Shown: positions 1 to 11,622, counted from the first letter of the stretch. The stretch: 64,000 nt of DNA from Variovorax boronicumulans (GCF_030812215.1 NZ_JAUSSG010000005.1:372001-436000); one strand, 5' to 3'. Notes: generated by a model not told the origin, from the sequence alone. Translations and numbers: made by a program.

Positions 1-497
1 GCGCCGGCACGTCGATGAACCTCGCGGGCGTGATGTTCGCGCAGATGACCGGCTCCGAGCTCGTGCACGTGGCCTACAAGGGCAGCGGCCCGGCCATCAC
101 CGACATGCTGGGCAACAACATCGGCGTGATGTTCGACAACCTGCCCGCGTCGCTGCCGCACATCCAGGCCGGCAAGCTGCGCGCACTGGCAGTCGCCGGG
201 CCGGCGCGCTCGCCGTCGCTGCCCGACGTGCCGACGATGGCCGAGGCGGGCCTCAAGGGCTATGCGCTCGATCCGTGGTTCGGCGTGTACGGGCCGGCGA
301 ACCTTCCGGCGCCCATCGTGAAGGCGCTGAACGAAGCATTCGTCGAAGCGCTCGCGATGCCCGAGGTGAAGGCCAGGCTGCAGCAGGCCGGCTTCTCGCC
401 GCGCGGCTCGACCGCGCAGGAGCTGGCCACGCTCACGCAGACCGAATACCAGCGCCTGGGCGATGTCGCCAAGAAGGCCGGCATGACCGCAGACTGA
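1..497 (+). CDS. Bug/TctC-family periplasmic solute-binding protein, C-terminal part
   Basis: The frame is open from the left edge (codons in phase with base 3) to a TGA at 495-497, so the true start and signal peptide lie outside the window. About 165 residues remain. They carry family landmarks: HVAYKGSGPA near the start, a GVMFDNLP segment, GKLRALAV, and LPDVPTMAEAG in the second lobe. Bug proteins bind carboxylates or other small organic solutes in the periplasm, and many have no cognate TctAB membrane partner. The ligand cannot be read from sequence. A repeat and then fumarylacetoacetase follow in the same direction, which may hint at an aromatic-acid context but does not prove it. Confidence 0.9.
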   Translation, partial: AGTSMNLAGVMFAQMTGSELVHVAYKGSGPAITDMLGNNIGVMFDNLPASLPHIQAGKLRALAVAGPARSPSLPDVPTMAEAGLKGYALDPWFGVYGPANLPAPIVKALNEAFVEALAMPEVKARLQQAGFSPRGSTAQELATLTQTEYQRLGDVAKKAGMTAD

Positions 498-530
498 AGC
501 ACCTCACCACCGTTCACGCTGAGCCCCACC

Positions 531-592
531 ACCGTTCACGCTGAGCTTGTCGAAGCGCCGCGCAAGACTTCGACAAGCTCAGTCCGAACGGT
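531..592. repeat. Inverted-repeat element of the GAGCTTGTCGAAG type
   Basis: Two 26-base arms (531-556 and 567-592) form an imperfect inverted repeat around a 10-base loop. Both arms contain GAGCTTGTCGAAG or its complement and end in ACCGTTC. A partial extra copy of the left arm, CGTTCACGCTGAGC, lies just before it at 511-524. Short repeats with this core are scattered between genes in many Burkholderiales and some other proteobacteria; that is recalled knowledge, not a search. It sits between the Bug gene and fumarylacetoacetase and could act as a transcript-stabilising or terminating hairpin. Confidence 0.8.
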
Positions 593-627
593 CCCGGATT
601 CCTCTCCCACCCAATTCAAGGACACCC

Positions 628-1908
628 ATGACCATCGCACTGAACGCCACCCATGACCCGAAGCTGCGCAGCTGGGTCGCCTCGGCCAACGAAGCCGGCA
701 CCGACTTCCCGATCCAGAACCTGCCGTTCGGCCGCTTCCGCACGGCGGGCAGCAGCGAGGCCTTTCGCATCGGCGTCGCCATCGGCGACCAGGTGCTCGA
801 CCTGAGGGCTGCGGGCCTCGTCGACACCGACGACATGAACGCACTGATGGGTGCGAGCGTGAAGGACCGCCAGGCCCTGCGCGCCGCGATCTCCACAGGC
901 CTCGCCGAAGGCAGCGACAAGCAGGCCGCATGGTCGAAGGCACTGCTCGCGCAGGCCAAGGCGGAGATGACCGTGCCCTGCCGCATCGGCGACTACACCG
1001 ACTTCTACACGGGCATTCACCACGCCACCACCATCGGCAAGCTGTTCCGTCCCGACCAGCCGCTGATGCCCAACTACAAGTGGGTGCCGATCGGCTACCA
1101 CGGCCGCGCCTCGTCGATCCGCGTGAGCGGCCAGACCTTCAAGCGCCCGCAAGGCCAGACCAAAGCGCCCGACGCAGAAACGCCGAGCTTCGGTCCTTCG
1201 AAGCGGCTCGACTACGAACTGGAGCTGGGCTTCTTTGTGGGCCGCGGCAATGCGCTGGGCGAGCCCATCGCCATCGCCGACGCCGAAGACCACCTGTTCG
1301 GCGTGACCTTGCTCAACGACTGGTCGGCGCGCGACGTGCAGGCCTGGGAATACCAGCCGCTCGGCCCCTTCCTCTCGAAGAGCTTCGCGAGCACGCTGTC
1401 GCCGTGGATCGTGACGATGGAGGCGCTCGCGCCATTCCGCGCGAAGTTCGAGCGGCCCGCGGGCGACCCGCAGCCGCTGCCGTACCTCGATGCGCCATCG
1501 AACCGCGACAGCGGCGCGCTGGACATCACGCTCGAAGTGCTGCTGCAGACCGCGAAGATGCGCGCCGAAGGTGTCGCACCCGCCCGCCTCACGCGTGGCA
1601 ACACCATCGAGGCCGCCTACTGGACCGCCGCGCAGCTCATCACCCACCACACGGTGAACGGCTGCAACCTGCAGCCGGGCGACCTGCTGGGTTCAGGCAC
1701 GCTCTCCGGCCCGAAGGCCGACGAGGCCGGCTCGCTGATCGAACTCACGCTGGGCGGCAAGCAGCCGATCACGCTGCCGAACGGCGAGAAGCGCACCTTC
1801 CTGGAAGACGGCGACACGCTGGTCATTCGCGGCTGGTGCGAGCGCGCGGGGGCTGTGCGTATCGGTCTGGGCGAAGTCAGCGGCACCGTGGAAGCCGCCG
1901 CGAAGTAG
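628..1908 (+). CDS. fahA: Fumarylacetoacetase
   Basis: Hydrolyses 4-fumarylacetoacetate to fumarate and acetoacetate, the last step of the homogentisate route for tyrosine and phenylalanine, in the cytoplasm. The 426-residue length fits the two-domain enzyme: an SH3-like N-terminal domain (about residues 1-115) and the catalytic FAH fold. Visible signatures are DFYTGIHHATTIG, YHGRASSIRVSG, the metal-site stretch LDYELELGFFVG and the downstream NDWSARDVQAWEYQPLGPF. The ATG at 628 is chosen because AAGGA lies 6-10 bases upstream; the same frame is open further upstream through the repeat but that part is not conserved-looking. No homogentisate dioxygenase gene is adjacent in the window. It converges on mrdA with a gap of only 6 bases. 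Confidence 0.96.
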   Translation: MTIALNATHDPKLRSWVASANEAGTDFPIQNLPFGRFRTAGSSEAFRIGVAIGDQVLDLRAAGLVDTDDMNALMGASVKDRQALRAAISTGLAEGSDKQAAWSKALLAQAKAEMTVPCRIGDYTDFYTGIHHATTIGKLFRPDQPLMPNYKWVPIGYHGRASSIRVSGQTFKRPQGQTKAPDAETPSFGPSKRLDYELELGFFVGRGNALGEPIAIADAEDHLFGVTLLNDWSARDVQAWEYQPLGPFLSKSFASTLSPWIVTMEALAPFRAKFERPAGDPQPLPYLDAPSNRDSGALDITLEVLLQTAKMRAEGVAPARLTRGNTIEAAYWTAAQLITHHTVNGCNLQPGDLLGSGTLSGPKADEAGSLIELTLGGKQPITLPNGEKRTFLEDGDTLVIRGWCERAGAVRIGLGEVSGTVEAAAK

Positions 1909-1914
1909 GCAACC

Positions 1915-3885
1915 TCAGGGGGCCGGTGCGGTCGTGCTGGCGGCCACCGGCCACGCCACTTCGCTCGCCACGCGCGGCTTGCCCATCGGCGCGGCGGCCT
2001 TGCCGATCTTGATGGCCGCCATGTCCGCTTCGCTCGGATACTGGTTCATCAGCCAGTAGTCGAACACCCGGCGCGCAATGGGTGCCGCGGCGCCGGCGCC
2101 CCAGCCTGCGTTCTCCACGATCACCGCGACGGCGATCTTCGGGTCGTTCACCGGCGCGAAGGCCATGAAGAGGGCGTGATCGCGCTGGTGTTCCTCGAGC
2201 GCGCGAGCGTTGTACTTGGTGTTCTGCGCCTGCGTCACGGCCTGCGCCGTGCCCGTCTTGCCGGCCGCCTGGTAGCCCGCGCCCGCGAACACGCTGCGCG
2301 CGGTGCCGCTGGTGACCACGCTGGTGAGGCCCTCGCGCACCACCGCGACGTTGGCCGCGGTGAAGCCCAGGTTCTCCGCCGGCGGCTGCGGCAGCGGCAC
2401 CACCTGCCCGCTCACCGTGTTGCGCGTGGCCAGCACGAGGTGCGGCTTGTGCTTGATGCCGCCGTCGGCCACGATGGCCGTGGCCTGTGCGAGCTGCAGC
2501 ATGGTGAAGGCGTTGTAGCCCTGGCCGATGCCCAGCGAGATGGTCTCGCCCGCATACCACTTCTTCGCCTCGGGCCGCTTGTAGGCATTGCGCTTCCACT
2601 CGGTGCTGGGCAGCACGCCGCGCACCTCGCCGCCCAGGTCGATGCCTGTGATCTGGCCGAAGCCCAGCGGCTTCATGAAGTCGTGGATCATGTCCACGCC
2701 CATCTCGTTGGCCAGCGAGTAGTAATAGATATTGCTCGACAGCTGGATCGAACGCCGCATGTCGACGCCGCCCAGGTTGCCTTCGGGGCTGCCGAAGCGG
2801 TGGCCGCCGAAGTTGAAGTAGCCCGGGTCGTTCACCACCACGCTCGCGCCGCGCTTGCCGGTCTGCAGCGCCGCCAGCGCCATGAAGGGCTTGTAGGTGG
2901 AGCCGGGCGGGTAGGTGCCGCGGAGCGCGCGGTTCAGGAGCGGCTTGTCGAGCGATTCGCTCAGCTCTTTCCAGCTCTCGGTGTCGATGCCTTCGACGAA
3001 GAGGTTGGGATCGAAGGTCGGCTTGCTCACGAAGGCCAGCACCTCGCCGGTCTTGGGATCGATGGCCACCAACGCGCCGCGGCGCTCGCCGAACATGTCT
3101 TCCACCAGCTTCTGCAGCTTGATGTCGAGCGACAGCATCACGGTGTTGCCGGGCGTGGCCGGGTGGCTCGCGAGCCGGCGGATGGCGCGCCCGCCCGCGG
3201 AGGTTTCCATCTGCTCCACGCCGGTCTGGCCGTGCAGCGTCTTCTCGTAGCTCTGCTCGATGCCCAGCTTGCCGATGTAGTCGGTGCCCTTGTAGTTGGC
3301 CTGCTCTTCTTCTTCCCAGTCTTCCATCGCGGTCTTCTCGCGCTGGTTGATGCGGCCGATGTAGCCGAGCACGTGCGAGCCGGTCTCGCCGTTCGGGTAG
3401 TTGCGGAACAGCCGTGCCTTGATCTCCACGCCCGGGAAGCGGTAGCGCTGCGCTGCGAAGCGCGCCACTTCTTCGTCGCTCAGGCGGGTGCGGATCGGGA
3501 TGGAGTCGAAGCTGCGCGAGTCCTCGCGCAGGCGCTTGAAGCGGCGGCGGTCGCGGGGCGAGACCTCGAGCACCTGCGTGAGGTTGTCGATGGTCTCCTC
3601 GACATCGCCCACCTTCGAAGGCGTGATCTCCAGCGTGTAGGCCGAGTAGTTGGAGGCCAGCACGATGCCGTTGCGATCGAGGATCAGGCCCCGGTTGGGT
3701 ACCACCGGCACGATGGCCGTGCGGTTGCTCTCGGCCTGCTCGGCCAGGTCTTCATGCCGTACGACCTGCAGGTACACCAGCCGCGCGCCCAGCAGGCCGA
3801 ACCCGAAAAGCACCGCCAGGCCGATCACGATCACGCGGCGCTTGAAGCGCGCGAGGTCGGCGGCGACGTTGCGGATTTCGGTCAT
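1915..3885 (-). CDS. mrdA: Penicillin-binding protein 2 (peptidoglycan D,D-transpeptidase)
   Basis: Transpeptidase of the elongasome that cross-links side-wall peptidoglycan, anchored in the inner membrane with the catalytic domain in the periplasm. The 656 residues show one N-terminal membrane anchor (about 18-38), a PBP dimerisation domain, then the transpeptidase domain with all three class motifs: S329-T-Y-K332 (nucleophile serine), S383-S-N385 and K543-T-G-T. It lies downstream of mreBCD in the same direction, separated from mreD by a dispersed repeat. rodA, which often follows mrdA, is not here: the next gene is fumarylacetoacetase on the other strand. The C-terminal proline/alanine tail is variable in the family. 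Confidence 0.97.
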   Translation of the reverse strand: MTEIRNVAADLARFKRRVIVIGLAVLFGFGLLGARLVYLQVVRHEDLAEQAESNRTAIVPVVPNRGLILDRNGIVLASNYSAYTLEITPSKVGDVEETIDNLTQVLEVSPRDRRRFKRLREDSRSFDSIPIRTRLSDEEVARFAAQRYRFPGVEIKARLFRNYPNGETGSHVLGYIGRINQREKTAMEDWEEEEQANYKGTDYIGKLGIEQSYEKTLHGQTGVEQMETSAGGRAIRRLASHPATPGNTVMLSLDIKLQKLVEDMFGERRGALVAIDPKTGEVLAFVSKPTFDPNLFVEGIDTESWKELSESLDKPLLNRALRGTYPPGSTYKPFMALAALQTGKRGASVVVNDPGYFNFGGHRFGSPEGNLGGVDMRRSIQLSSNIYYYSLANEMGVDMIHDFMKPLGFGQITGIDLGGEVRGVLPSTEWKRNAYKRPEAKKWYAGETISLGIGQGYNAFTMLQLAQATAIVADGGIKHKPHLVLATRNTVSGQVVPLPQPPAENLGFTAANVAVVREGLTSVVTSGTARSVFAGAGYQAAGKTGTAQAVTQAQNTKYNARALEEHQRDHALFMAFAPVNDPKIAVAVIVENAGWGAGAAAPIARRVFDYWLMNQYPSEADMAAIKIGKAAAPMGKPRVASEVAWPVAASTTAPAP

Positions 3886-3943
3886 GGCGATGGGAGCTTA
3901 GGCGCGTGCTAGTGCAAGTCAAGTGCAGTGGCAGATGCGGGAG

Positions 3944-4033
3944 GGCCGCCGCCGGGCCGCCCCAAGGCGAGCCGCGCCTCCCCCTTGGGGGGTGGAGTTA
4001 CACGCAGCGAAGCGAAGTGAAAAGCCGGAGGGC
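3944..4033. repeat. Dispersed GC-rich intergenic repeat, copy A
   Basis: About 90 bases between mreD and mrdA. Read on the minus strand it runs CCGGCTTTTCACTTCGC, a run of C then G (CCCCCC-AAGGGGG), GGCTCGCCTTGGGGCGGC and CCGGCGGCGGCC. A copy with the same order of blocks lies at 35731-35820, and related copies lie at 18777-18812, 21506-21541, 37041-37137 and 55351-55450. It can fold into GC-rich hairpins. Such repeats are common between genes in Comamonadaceae (recalled, not searched). Confidence 0.8.
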
Positions 4034-4040
4034 ACCATGA

Positions 4041-4562
4041 CTAGAGGGGGCGGTTCTCGTCGGGTTCCGGGGTGCGGCGTTGAGGGGCGAGCAAAAGCGC
4101 CGTGGCCAGGGGCCAGAGCGCGGCCTCGATGGCCGGCGAGATCAGCACCGACCAGCCCGGGAACACCCCGCCGCCGATCATCCGCGTGATGACCTCGATC
4201 AGCTGCGACAGCGCAAAGAGCGGCAGCACCTGCAGCGCCTGCGACAGCACCGGATACCAGAGGAGCCGGCGGTGGATCGTGATCGCGAAGAAGCCCAGCG
4301 TCGTGTAGGACAGCGCATGCTGGCCGAGCATGGAGGCCTGGTGCACGTCCATGCAGAGGCCGAACACGAAGGCCGCGCCGATGCCCACGCGCGAGGGCTG
4401 GTGCACGCCCCAGAACACGATCACCAGCGCCAGCAGGTCGGGCATCCAGGCGGCGCGGCCGATGGGGATCATGTTGACCAGCAGCGCCACGATGAGGCTG
4501 GTCCACATGAAGAGCGGGCTGACGGGCAGCAGGAGCTGCTGCTGGCCGGGACGCTTGATCAT
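4041..4562 (-). CDS. mreD: Rod shape-determining protein MreD
   Basis: Integral inner-membrane part of the elongasome that works with MreC and MreB to direct side-wall synthesis. The protein is 173 residues and mostly hydrophobic, with about five membrane segments beginning at LFMWTSLIVALLVNMIP. A conserved short acidic motif lies in FGLCMDVHQASMLGQHAL. The length and gene order match the family. The start ATG at 4562 overlaps the mreC stop by four bases (ATGA), implying coupled translation. The gene ends just before a dispersed repeat that separates it from mrdA. Confidence 0.95.
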   Translation of the reverse strand: MIKRPGQQQLLLPVSPLFMWTSLIVALLVNMIPIGRAAWMPDLLALVIVFWGVHQPSRVGIGAAFVFGLCMDVHQASMLGQHALSYTTLGFFAITIHRRLLWYPVLSQALQVLPLFALSQLIEVITRMIGGGVFPGWSVLISPAIEAALWPLATALLLAPQRRTPEPDENRPL

Positions 4563-5530
4563 CGGCCACCCCCTGCGGATGCGGCAGGTTTTTTCTCGTT
4601 CTTGCCGGCGCCGGGCTTGCCCTCGGCGCGCTTGCGCTGCGTGGTCGTCGGCGCGGCGGGTGGCGGCGCGGTCGGGGCACCGGTCGGCTCGAGCACCAGC
4701 ACGTAGCGCGCGGCGGTCACGCTGGCGAGCGGGACACAGTAGATGCGGGCGAAGGCCGAGTCGGCGCGGCGTTCGATGCGCTCGATCTTCGCGACCGGCA
4801 GGCCGGCCGGGTAGATACCGTCGACGCCGCTGGTGGAAAGCAGGTCGCCCTCCTGCAGGTCGGCGTTGGCGGCCATGAAGCGCAGCTCCAGGCCCCCGCC
4901 GTGCGCCGAGGCGTCGCCGAAGGCCACGCTGCGCACGCCCGTGCGGGTGTTCTGCACAGGAATCGCAAGGTCGCGGTCGATGACCAGCGTGACTTCGCTC
5001 GTGAACGGCAGCACCTGCGTGACCTGGCCGAGCACGCCGTGCGTGTCGATCACCGGCGAGCCGGCCGCCACGCCCTGGGCGAGGCCCTGGTCGATGACGA
5101 TCTTGCGGGTGTAGGGGTCGGCCGCGTCGTACAGCACCTCGGCCGCGCGGCCCGGCGTGGTGGTGGTCTGGCGCAGCTCGAGCAGTTCGCGCAGGCGCGC
5201 GTTGTCCTGCGCCAGCGTGTCGGCCTGGCTCGCGCGCTGGGCCTGCATCATCAGCGCCTTGCGGGCGTCGGCCTCGTTGCGCTGGGCGGTCTGCAGGTCT
5301 TCGAGGTAGCGGCCGCCGCCCATCACGATCTGTACCGGCTTGAGCGCCACCCATTGCACCGGGTAGAGCACCGCGCCGAGCGTCGCGCGGATCGGCTGCA
5401 CGATATGAAAGCGTGCATCGGCCACCATGAGAAACAGGGAGAGCGCGCCGAAGAAGATCAGCTTGCTGAGTGCCGACTGTCCCTGGTTGAACAGGGGTGG
5501 CGCTGTGCGATCGAGCGTGCCCAGAGGCAT
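4559..5530 (-). CDS. mreC: Rod shape-determining protein MreC
   Basis: Periplasmic scaffold of the elongasome, anchored by one N-terminal membrane helix (about residues 22-40) and followed by a coiled coil (about 75-120) and beta-barrel domains. The 323 residues include the conserved block ARFHIVQPIRATLGAVLYPV and a later DRDLAIPVQNTRTGVRS stretch. The C-terminal 60 residues are low-complexity Pro/Ala/Lys, a usual variable tail. The ATG at 5530 gives the expected N-terminus. It lies 86 bases after mreB with a terminator-like hairpin between, and overlaps mreD by ATGA. Confidence 0.95.
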   Translation of the reverse strand: MPLGTLDRTAPPLFNQGQSALSKLIFFGALSLFLMVADARFHIVQPIRATLGAVLYPVQWVALKPVQIVMGGGRYLEDLQTAQRNEADARKALMMQAQRASQADTLAQDNARLRELLELRQTTTTPGRAAEVLYDAADPYTRKIVIDQGLAQGVAAGSPVIDTHGVLGQVTQVLPFTSEVTLVIDRDLAIPVQNTRTGVRSVAFGDASAHGGGLELRFMAANADLQEGDLLSTSGVDGIYPAGLPVAKIERIERRADSAFARIYCVPLASVTAARYVLVLEPTGAPTAPPPAAPTTTQRKRAEGKPGAGKNEKKPAASAGGGR

Positions 5531-5566
5531 GAATTCAGACCCGGCGGTGGTGCGGAATCAAATAAC

Positions 5567-5597
5567 AAAAAGCCGGCCTATGCAAGCAGAGGCCGGC
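5567..5597 (-). terminator. Terminator-like hairpin after mreB
   Basis: On the minus strand the arms GCCGGCCT and AGGCCGGC are perfect 8-base complements around a 10-base loop and are followed by TTTTTG. This is a good intrinsic terminator shape. It lies 20 bases after the mreB stop and before mreC, so it probably lowers transcription of mreCD-mrdA relative to mreB rather than ending the operon completely. Confidence 0.8.
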
Positions 5598-5616
5598 CGA
5601 TGATGGCTTTCGCCTT

Positions 5617-6873
<1,257 letters not shown>

Positions 6874-7173
6874 ATGTCCCTTGACGCTTCAGATATTGCA
6901 CGCATCGCCTCCCTGGCGCGGCTGCAGCTTGCCTCCGACGAAAGCGAGCGCATGCTCAGCCAGATCAATGGCTTTTTTGACTTAGTCGAACGTATGCGTT
7001 CGGTCGACACCGCCGGCATCGAGCCCCTGGCCCATCCGGTGGCCGCGATCGAGGACATCACGCTGCGCCTGCGCGACGACGTGGTGAGCGAACCCAACAA
7101 CCGCGAAGCCAACCAGAAGAGCGCGCCTGCCGTCGAAGCAGGCCTCTTCCTCGTGCCCAAGGTGATCGAATAA
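6874..7173 (+). CDS. gatC: Asp-tRNA(Asn)/Glu-tRNA(Gln) amidotransferase subunit C
   Basis: Small subunit of GatCAB, which amidates mis-charged Glu-tRNA(Gln) and Asp-tRNA(Asn) in the cytoplasm. It wraps round GatA and stabilises it. The 99 residues match the family: an N-terminal helix with [17 protein letters not shown], then a helix ending in the [21 protein letters not shown] region. The stop and the gatA start overlap (TAATG), so translation is coupled. It is the first gene of gatCAB and divergent from mreB. Confidence 0.96.
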   Translation: MSLDASDIARIASLARLQLASDESERMLSQINGFFDLVERMRSVDTAGIEPLAHPVAAIEDITLRLRDDVVSEPNNREANQKSAPAVEAGLFLVPKVIE

Positions 7174-8678
7174 TGAGCGGCGAACAACAACTGCACCAGA
7201 TGGGCGTGGTCGCCCTGGCCAAAGCGCTGGCCGAACGCAAGGTCTCGGCCGTCGAGGCCTCGCAGGCCTTCCTCGGCCGCATGAAGGCCCACGAATCGCT
7301 CGGCACCTTTGTCGACGTCAATGAAGAAGTCACGCTGGCCCAGGCCCGCAAGGCCGATGCGCTGATCGCCGCCGCGAAAGGGGGGGTGAAGGCCCCGGCG
7401 CTGGCCGGCGTGCCGATCGCGCACAAGGACATCTTCGTCACCACCGATTTCGCCACCACCGCCGGCTCGAAGATGCTCGCGGGCTACCGCTCGCCCTTCG
7501 ATGCGACCGTGGTGCGCCGCCTGGCCGAGGCCGGCGCGGTCACGCTCGGCAAGCTGAGCTGCGACGAATTCGCGATGGGCTCGGCCAACGAGAACGTCGC
7601 CGTGCCCGCGGTGGGCCACGACAAGGCCGTGCCGGTGCAGAACCCCTGGAACCGCGAGCGCATTCCGGGCGGTTCCTCGGGCGCCAGCGCGGCGGCCGTT
7701 GCCGCACGCCTGGCCCCCGCCGCCACCGGCACCGACACCGGCGGTTCGATCCGCCAGCCCGCGTCGTTCTGCGGCGTGACCGGCATCAAGCCGACCTACG
7801 GCCGCGCCTCGCGCTACGGCATGGTGGCCTTCGCATCGAGCCTCGATCAGGCCGGCCCGATGGCCCGCTCGGCCGAAGACTGCGCGCTGCTGCTGTCGGC
7901 CTTCTGCGGGCCCGATCTCGACCGCGACTCGACCTCCATCGACAAGCCCGCCGAAGACTTCGGCCGCTCGCTGAACGACTCGCTCGAGGGCCTGCGCATC
8001 GGCGTGCCGAAGGAGTTCTTCGGCGAAGGCGTGGCGCCGGGCGTGCGCGCGGCCATCGATGCAGCACTCGCGCAGTACGAGAAGCTGGGCGCCAGGCGCG
8101 TCGAGGTGTCGCTGCCGCGCACCGAGTTGTCGATTCCCGTGTACTACATCCTCGCCGCGGCCGAGGCGTCGAGCAACCTGAGCCGCTTCGACGGCGTGAA
8201 GTTCGGGCATCGCGCCAAGCAGTACAAGGACCTGTCCGACATGTACGAGAAGACGCGCGCCGAGGGCTTCGGCGACGAAGTCAAGCGCCGCATCATGATC
8301 GGCACCTACGTGCTCTCGCACGGCTACTACGACGCGTACTACCTGCAGGCGCAGAAGGTGCGCCGCATGATCGCCGACGACTTCCAGCAGGCGTTGAAGC
8401 AATGCGACGTGATCGCGGGCCCCGCCGCGCCGACCACCGCATGGAAGATCGGCGAACACGGCGACGACCCCGTGGCCGACTACCTCGCCGACATCTTCAC
8501 GCTACCCGCATCGCTGGCCGGCCTCCCCGGCATGAGCGTGCCCGCGGGCTTCGACGGCGGCATGCCCGTCGGCCTGCAGCTGATCGGCAACTACTTCGGC
8601 GAAGCGAAGCTGCTGAACGCAGCGCACCGCTTCCAACAAGCCACCGACTGGCACACGCGCACGCCGGAGGGCTTTTGA
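7173..8678 (+). CDS. gatA: Asp-tRNA(Asn)/Glu-tRNA(Gln) amidotransferase subunit A
   Basis: Glutaminase subunit of GatCAB that releases ammonia from glutamine for the GatB active site. It is an amidase-signature enzyme of 501 residues. Catalytic Lys85 is in AGVPIAHKD, followed by the serine-rich [13 protein letters not shown] block and the nucleophile serine in [12 protein letters not shown]. The start overlaps the gatC stop and gatB begins one base after the stop, so the three genes form one tight operon. Confidence 0.97.
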   Translation: MSGEQQLHQMGVVALAKALAERKVSAVEASQAFLGRMKAHESLGTFVDVNEEVTLAQARKADALIAAAKGGVKAPALAGVPIAHKDIFVTTDFATTAGSKMLAGYRSPFDATVVRRLAEAGAVTLGKLSCDEFAMGSANENVAVPAVGHDKAVPVQNPWNRERIPGGSSGASAAAVAARLAPAATGTDTGGSIRQPASFCGVTGIKPTYGRASRYGMVAFASSLDQAGPMARSAEDCALLLSAFCGPDLDRDSTSIDKPAEDFGRSLNDSLEGLRIGVPKEFFGEGVAPGVRAAIDAALAQYEKLGARRVEVSLPRTELSIPVYYILAAAEASSNLSRFDGVKFGHRAKQYKDLSDMYEKTRAEGFGDEVKRRIMIGTYVLSHGYYDAYYLQAQKVRRMIADDFQQALKQCDVIAGPAAPTTAWKIGEHGDDPVADYLADIFTLPASLAGLPGMSVPAGFDGGMPVGLQLIGNYFGEAKLLNAAHRFQQATDWHTRTPEGF

Positions 8679-8679
8679 G

Positions 8680-10170
<1,491 letters not shown>

Positions 10171-10210
10171 TCGATCAGCGAGTCCCGGGGCCATCGCGGC
10201 CTCGGCGCAT

Positions 10211-10912
10211 TCAGCGCGGCGCCGCTGCTCCGGCAGTTGCACCGCTCGGGGCAGGTCCCCACAGCGGCTTCAGCCGCGTGCGCTCTTCATCGAAGCGCGC
10301 ATTCACCCGCTTCTTCTCTTCTTCCTGCTCGGCAATGAAGCGGTTCTGCACCGCCACGCTCTGCGTGTTGTCCTCGAGTTTGCGGCGCATCGCACCCGGC
10401 GCCTTGCTCACGTCCTTCTTGTAGAACTCGAGCTCCTCGTCGATCTTCTTGCGGTCTTCGCCCAGCTCGGCGATGCGCTTCTGCGCCGCCTGGATCACCG
10501 CATCGACCTGCGACAGCGCCTCGTTGCGCTCGCGGTCGTGCGAGGCGGCGCTGGGGTAGCGCACCAGCAGCGCACGCTCGCGGCGGCGTTCGTCGGTCGC
10601 CTTGGCCGCCTGCACGGCGGCTTCGCGGGCGCGGTCTTCGCGCTCGGCCATCTCGCGTGCCGAATACGTGGGTTCGATCTTGCGGCGCGTGAGGCCGCTC
10701 GGGCTCAGCTCGCGTTGTTCGCGGTCGCTGCAGGCCGGGATCGGACGGTCCGCCGTGAGCGTGCGGCCCTGCGCATCGGTGCAGGTGTAGATGCTGGCGG
10801 CAGGGGCGTCCTTGCCTTGCGCATGCGCAACGCCGACGGAAGAAAAGGCCACCAGGAAAAACGATGCCATCGCCAGCAGGCGGTGGGGCTTGCCGTGATT
10901 GCGTGTGCGCAT
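10211..10912 (-). CDS. DUF4124-domain exported coiled-coil protein
   Basis: A 233-residue predicted secreted protein of unknown role. An N-terminal signal peptide (hydrophobic core LLAMASFFLVAFSSVGVAHA) is followed by a DUF4124-like motif, YTCTDAQGRTLTADRPIPAC, typical of small exported proteobacterial proteins. The rest (about residues 75-220) is charged, heptad-like and probably coiled coil, rich in Glu/Arg/Lys. The ATG at 10912 is chosen because it sits just before the signal peptide; the frame is open further upstream. It follows pyrE in the same direction after 13 bases. No function is claimed. Confidence 0.75.
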   Translation of the reverse strand: MRTRNHGKPHRLLAMASFFLVAFSSVGVAHAQGKDAPAASIYTCTDAQGRTLTADRPIPACSDREQRELSPSGLTRRKIEPTYSAREMAEREDRAREAAVQAAKATDERRRERALLVRYPSAASHDRERNEALSQVDAVIQAAQKRIAELGEDRKKIDEELEFYKKDVSKAPGAMRRKLEDNTQSVAVQNRFIAEQEEEKKRVNARFDEERTRLKPLWGPAPSGATAGAAAPR

Positions 10913-10925
10913 CGCTGTCCGATCC

Positions 10926-11609
10926 TCAATGGGCGCCGTAGCGCGTGCGGTAGGCCAGCACGCGTTCGCGGTGCGCGCCCAGGTCGGCAGCGGCATCGCC
11001 CGAGAGGTAGCTCAGCAGGTCGTCCAGCGTGGCAATGGCGACCACCGAAAGGCCGAGCTGGTTGCGCACGTACTGCACGGCACTGTGGTCCACGTCGACG
11101 CCGTTCTCGGTGGCTTTTTCCTGCCGGTCGAGCGCAATGGCCACGGCATGCGGCGTGGCGCCGGCGGCCTCGATCGCGGCGATCGATTCGCGCACCGCAG
11201 TGCCGGCGGACATCACGTCATCGACGATCAGCACGCGGCCCTTGAGCGGCGCGCCCACCAGGTTGCCGCCTTCGCCGTGCGCCTTGGCTTCCTTGCGGTT
11301 GTAGGCAAAGGGGTAGTTGCGGCCACGCCGGGCCAGTTCGGCGGCCACCGTGGCGCCCAGCGGGATGCCCTTGTAGGCGGGGCCGAAGATCATGTCGAAT
11401 TCGAGGCCGCTCTCGATCAGCCGGTCTGCATAGAATCCCGCGAGCCGTGCGATCTTGGCGCCGTCGTCGAAGAGCCCCGAATTGAAGAAATAGGGGCTCA
11501 TCCGGCCGGCCTTGGTCTTGAACTCGCCGAAGCGAAGCACGCCGGCATCGCGCGCGAACTGGACGAAGTCCTGCGCCACCGCGCTGCTTTTCTCACCATC
11601 TACAGCCAT
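10926..11609 (-). CDS. pyrE: Orotate phosphoribosyltransferase
   Basis: Converts orotate and PRPP to orotidine 5'-phosphate in pyrimidine synthesis. The 227 residues include the PRPP-binding motif VLIVDDVMSAGTAV, the catalytic-loop region near YNRKEAKAHGEGG and the N-terminal GEFKTKAGRMSPYFFNSG. The ATG at 11609 gives this N-terminus; longer in-frame extensions run into the divergent exonuclease gene. Only 13 bases separate its start from that of the exonuclease, so the promoter elements of each gene must lie inside the coding sequence of the other. Confidence 0.96.
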   Translation of the reverse strand: MAVDGEKSSAVAQDFVQFARDAGVLRFGEFKTKAGRMSPYFFNSGLFDDGAKIARLAGFYADRLIESGLEFDMIFGPAYKGIPLGATVAAELARRGRNYPFAYNRKEAKAHGEGGNLVGAPLKGRVLIVDDVMSAGTAVRESIAAIEAAGATPHAVAIALDRQEKATENGVDVDHSAVQYVRNQLGLSVVAIATLDDLLSYLSGDAAADLGAHRERVLAYRTRYGAH

Positions 11610-11622
11610 CGGGAAATTCCTT

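Noticed and set aside
616..1650. A 344-codon minus-strand frame opposite fumarylacetoacetase
   Set aside because: Antisense to a gene with clear family signatures; no recognisable protein features of its own.
2176..3912. A 578-codon plus-strand frame opposite mrdA
   Set aside because: mrdA has all three transpeptidase motifs on the minus strand; the opposite frame shows no domain and a biased composition.
10171..10210. A possible terminator after gatB
   Set aside because: The GGGGCC/GGCCTC pairing is short and imperfect and there is no T-run.
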